Origin: Micromonospora sp. HK10
Lineage (GTDB): Bacteria; Actinomycetota; Actinomycetes; Mycobacteriales; Micromonosporaceae
NCBI RefSeq assembly: GCF_000982955.1
Contig: NZ_KQ058760.1
Span: 1 to 50,397, forward strand
Reading direction: 5' to 3'
Length of the DNA: 50,397 bases
Position numbers and translations under genes: made by a program. Under the pieces are notes generated by a model. The model was not told the DNA's origin. It searched no databases and saw only the letters and a program-made list of their open reading frames with translations. Of the stretch, positions 49,423 to 50,397 are shown piece by piece. The first letter of the stretch is position 1; every line of letters starts with the position of its first letter.

Positions 49423-50397
49423 TCAGGGGCCGAACGGGTCGGGGCGGCGTTCGAGCAGCTTGTGCAGCGTCTGCTGGATCGTCTCCCGCACCTGGTCGGC
49501 GAGGTTGAACACGACCAGCGGGTCGTCCGCCGAGTCGCGCAGGTGCGCGGTCGGGATCGGCGGGCAGAACTCGATCAGCCACTTGCTCGGCAGCGGCACC
49601 ATGCCCAGCGGCCCCAGCCAGGGAAAGGTCGGCGTCACCGGGAAGTACGGCAGTTTGAGTAGCCGGGCGAGCGGCTTGATGTCCGCGAGCATCGGGTAGA
49701 TCTCCTCGCCGCCGACGATCGCCACCGGCACGATCGGCGTGCCGGTGCGCAGGGCCGCCGAGACGAAGCCGCCCCGCCCGAACCGCTGGAGCTTGTACCG
49801 GTCCGAGTAGAGCTTGCCGACGCCCTTGAAGCCCTCCGGGAAGACCCCGACCAGCTCACCGTTGCCGAGCAGCCGTTCCGCGTCCGGGTTGCAGGCCACC
49901 GTCCCGCCGGTCTTGCGGGCGATCTCGGAGACCACCGGCATCCGGAAGACCAGATCGGCGCCGAGCAGCCGCAGGTAGCGGCGGGCCGGGTGCCGGTCGT
50001 GCAGCGCGGTGGCGAGCACCAGCGCGTCCAGCGCCACCGTCCCGGAGTGGTTGCCGACCACCAGTCCGGGCCCGTCGGCGGGGACGTTCTCCACCCCACT
50101 CACCTCGGTGCGGAACCAGTCCCGGTAGAGCAGCCGGACCAGCGGGTGGAAGACCGAGTCGGTCAGGTCCGGGTCGAAGCCGAACTCGTCGACCTCGTAG
50201 TCGCCGGAGAGCCGCCGCCGCAGGAACGCCAGGCCCTTGGCGACCTTCCGGTCCCAGTGGTCGCCCGGCCGGTCCGCGACCGCCGGCCCCGGAGGCGTCC
50301 CGGCACCGCCGGTCGTGGCGGCGCCGTCGCCGGCCGCGTCCGCCTTCTTCGCGACGGCCTTCTTCGCGACCGCCTTCTTCGCGACCGCCTTCTTCGC
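49423..50397 (-). CDS. Lysophospholipid acyltransferase-like protein, N-terminus cut by window edge
   Basis: Partial: the frame is open to the last base, giving 324 residues, although an internal GTG (50103) would give a 226-residue domain. The N-terminal part starts with about four AKKAV units (basic, histone-H1-like), then an acidic/Gly-rich linker, HWDRKVAKGLAFLRRRLSG and a LYRDWFRTEVSG segment leading into the acyltransferase domain: VVGNHSGTVALD (a variant of the NHxxxxD motif), GTVACNPDAERLLG, FPEGFKGVGK and IVPVAIVGGEE. Family PlsC-like; substrate unknown. The full gene starts outside the window. It is convergent with the HAD-IB gene, 12 bp apart. Confidence 0.85.
   Translation of the reverse strand, partial: AKKAVAKKAVAKKAVAKKADAAGDGAATTGGAGTPPGPAVADRPGDHWDRKVAKGLAFLRRRLSGDYEVDEFGFDPDLTDSVFHPLVRLLYRDWFRTEVSGVENVPADGPGLVVGNHSGTVALDALVLATALHDRHPARRYLRLLGADLVFRMPVVSEIARKTGGTVACNPDAERLLGNGELVGVFPEGFKGVGKLYSDRYKLQRFGRGGFVSAALRTGTPIVPVAIVGGEEIYPMLADIKPLARLLKLPYFPVTPTFPWLGPLGMVPLPSKWLIEFCPPIPTAHLRDSADDPLVVFNLADQVRETIQQTLHKLLERRPDPFGP

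Overview
The window is high-GC actinobacterial chromosome, most like a Micromonospora or close relative. The base composition, the GTG-rich starts, the rex-hemACDB order, and a sigma-BldN/RsbN-type pair beside a HAD-IB phosphatase and an acyltransferase all point that way. I see no tRNA or rRNA gene, prophage, insertion sequence, CRISPR array or antibiotic gene cluster. Genus assignment and synteny statements come from memory, not from a search.

Region 1 (1-12 kb): a minus-strand operon encodes a receiver-SpoIIE phosphatase, a CHASE3 histidine kinase, a single-domain response regulator and an inositol-monophosphatase-family enzyme, joined by short overlaps. Housekeeping genes follow: a membrane M28 peptidase, an LtrA-family membrane protein, a small Smr protein, a TPR protein, a ROK-type sugar kinase, an ABC-F ATPase and a small hypothetical protein. 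Region 2 (12-13.6 kb) is repeat-rich: chained palindromes, a five-copy 60-bp tandem repeat, and a BON-plus-methyltransferase gene followed by a 62-bp intergenic palindrome. Region 3 (13.6-20.5 kb) is an arabinose-polymer utilisation locus: LacI regulator, twin operator-like sites, GH51 arabinofuranosidase, binding protein, two permeases and a GH43 lipoprotein. It has no ATPase gene, so a shared ATPase elsewhere is likely. Region 4 (20.5-33.9 kb): an APC amino-acid permease, a secreted GHL10 hydrolase, a cyclase-like STAND regulator, an FmdB zinc ribbon, a membrane-anchored lytic transglycosylase, a double GNAT acetyltransferase, a large secreted LTD/endonuclease and an XRE regulator with a proline-rich repeat. 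Region 5 (33.8-34.85 kb) is about 1 kb without a convincing gene, carrying an 18-bp inverted repeat and 9-bp minisatellites.

Region 6 (34.85-40.7 kb) is the tetrapyrrole operon rex-hemA-hemC-hemD(cobA fusion)-hemB, with a near-perfect Rex operator in front of rex. That suggests haem precursor synthesis is tied to the NADH/NAD+ ratio. Region 7 (40.9-46 kb): a NarL-type two-component pair, a HAD phosphatase, a glutaredoxin-like protein and an acyl-CoA synthetase. Region 8 (46-50.4 kb): a sigma-BldN-like ECF factor with a long N-terminal extension, preceded by an unlisted 51-codon ORF whose stop overlaps its start. An RsbN-like anti-sigma gene follows, with a CGTAAC-N17-CGTTTC sequence in front that resembles a sigma-BldN promoter. 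A HAD-IB phosphatase and an acyltransferase with an AKKAV-repeat N-terminus, cut by the window edge, complete the region.

The regulatory architecture is the most interesting content: the Rex site, the BldN-like loop with its coupled small ORF, and several starts placed exactly 6 nt after a -10-like hexamer, suggesting leaderless mRNAs. The unexplained repeat clusters come next. I do not see strong evidence for a wholly new system.
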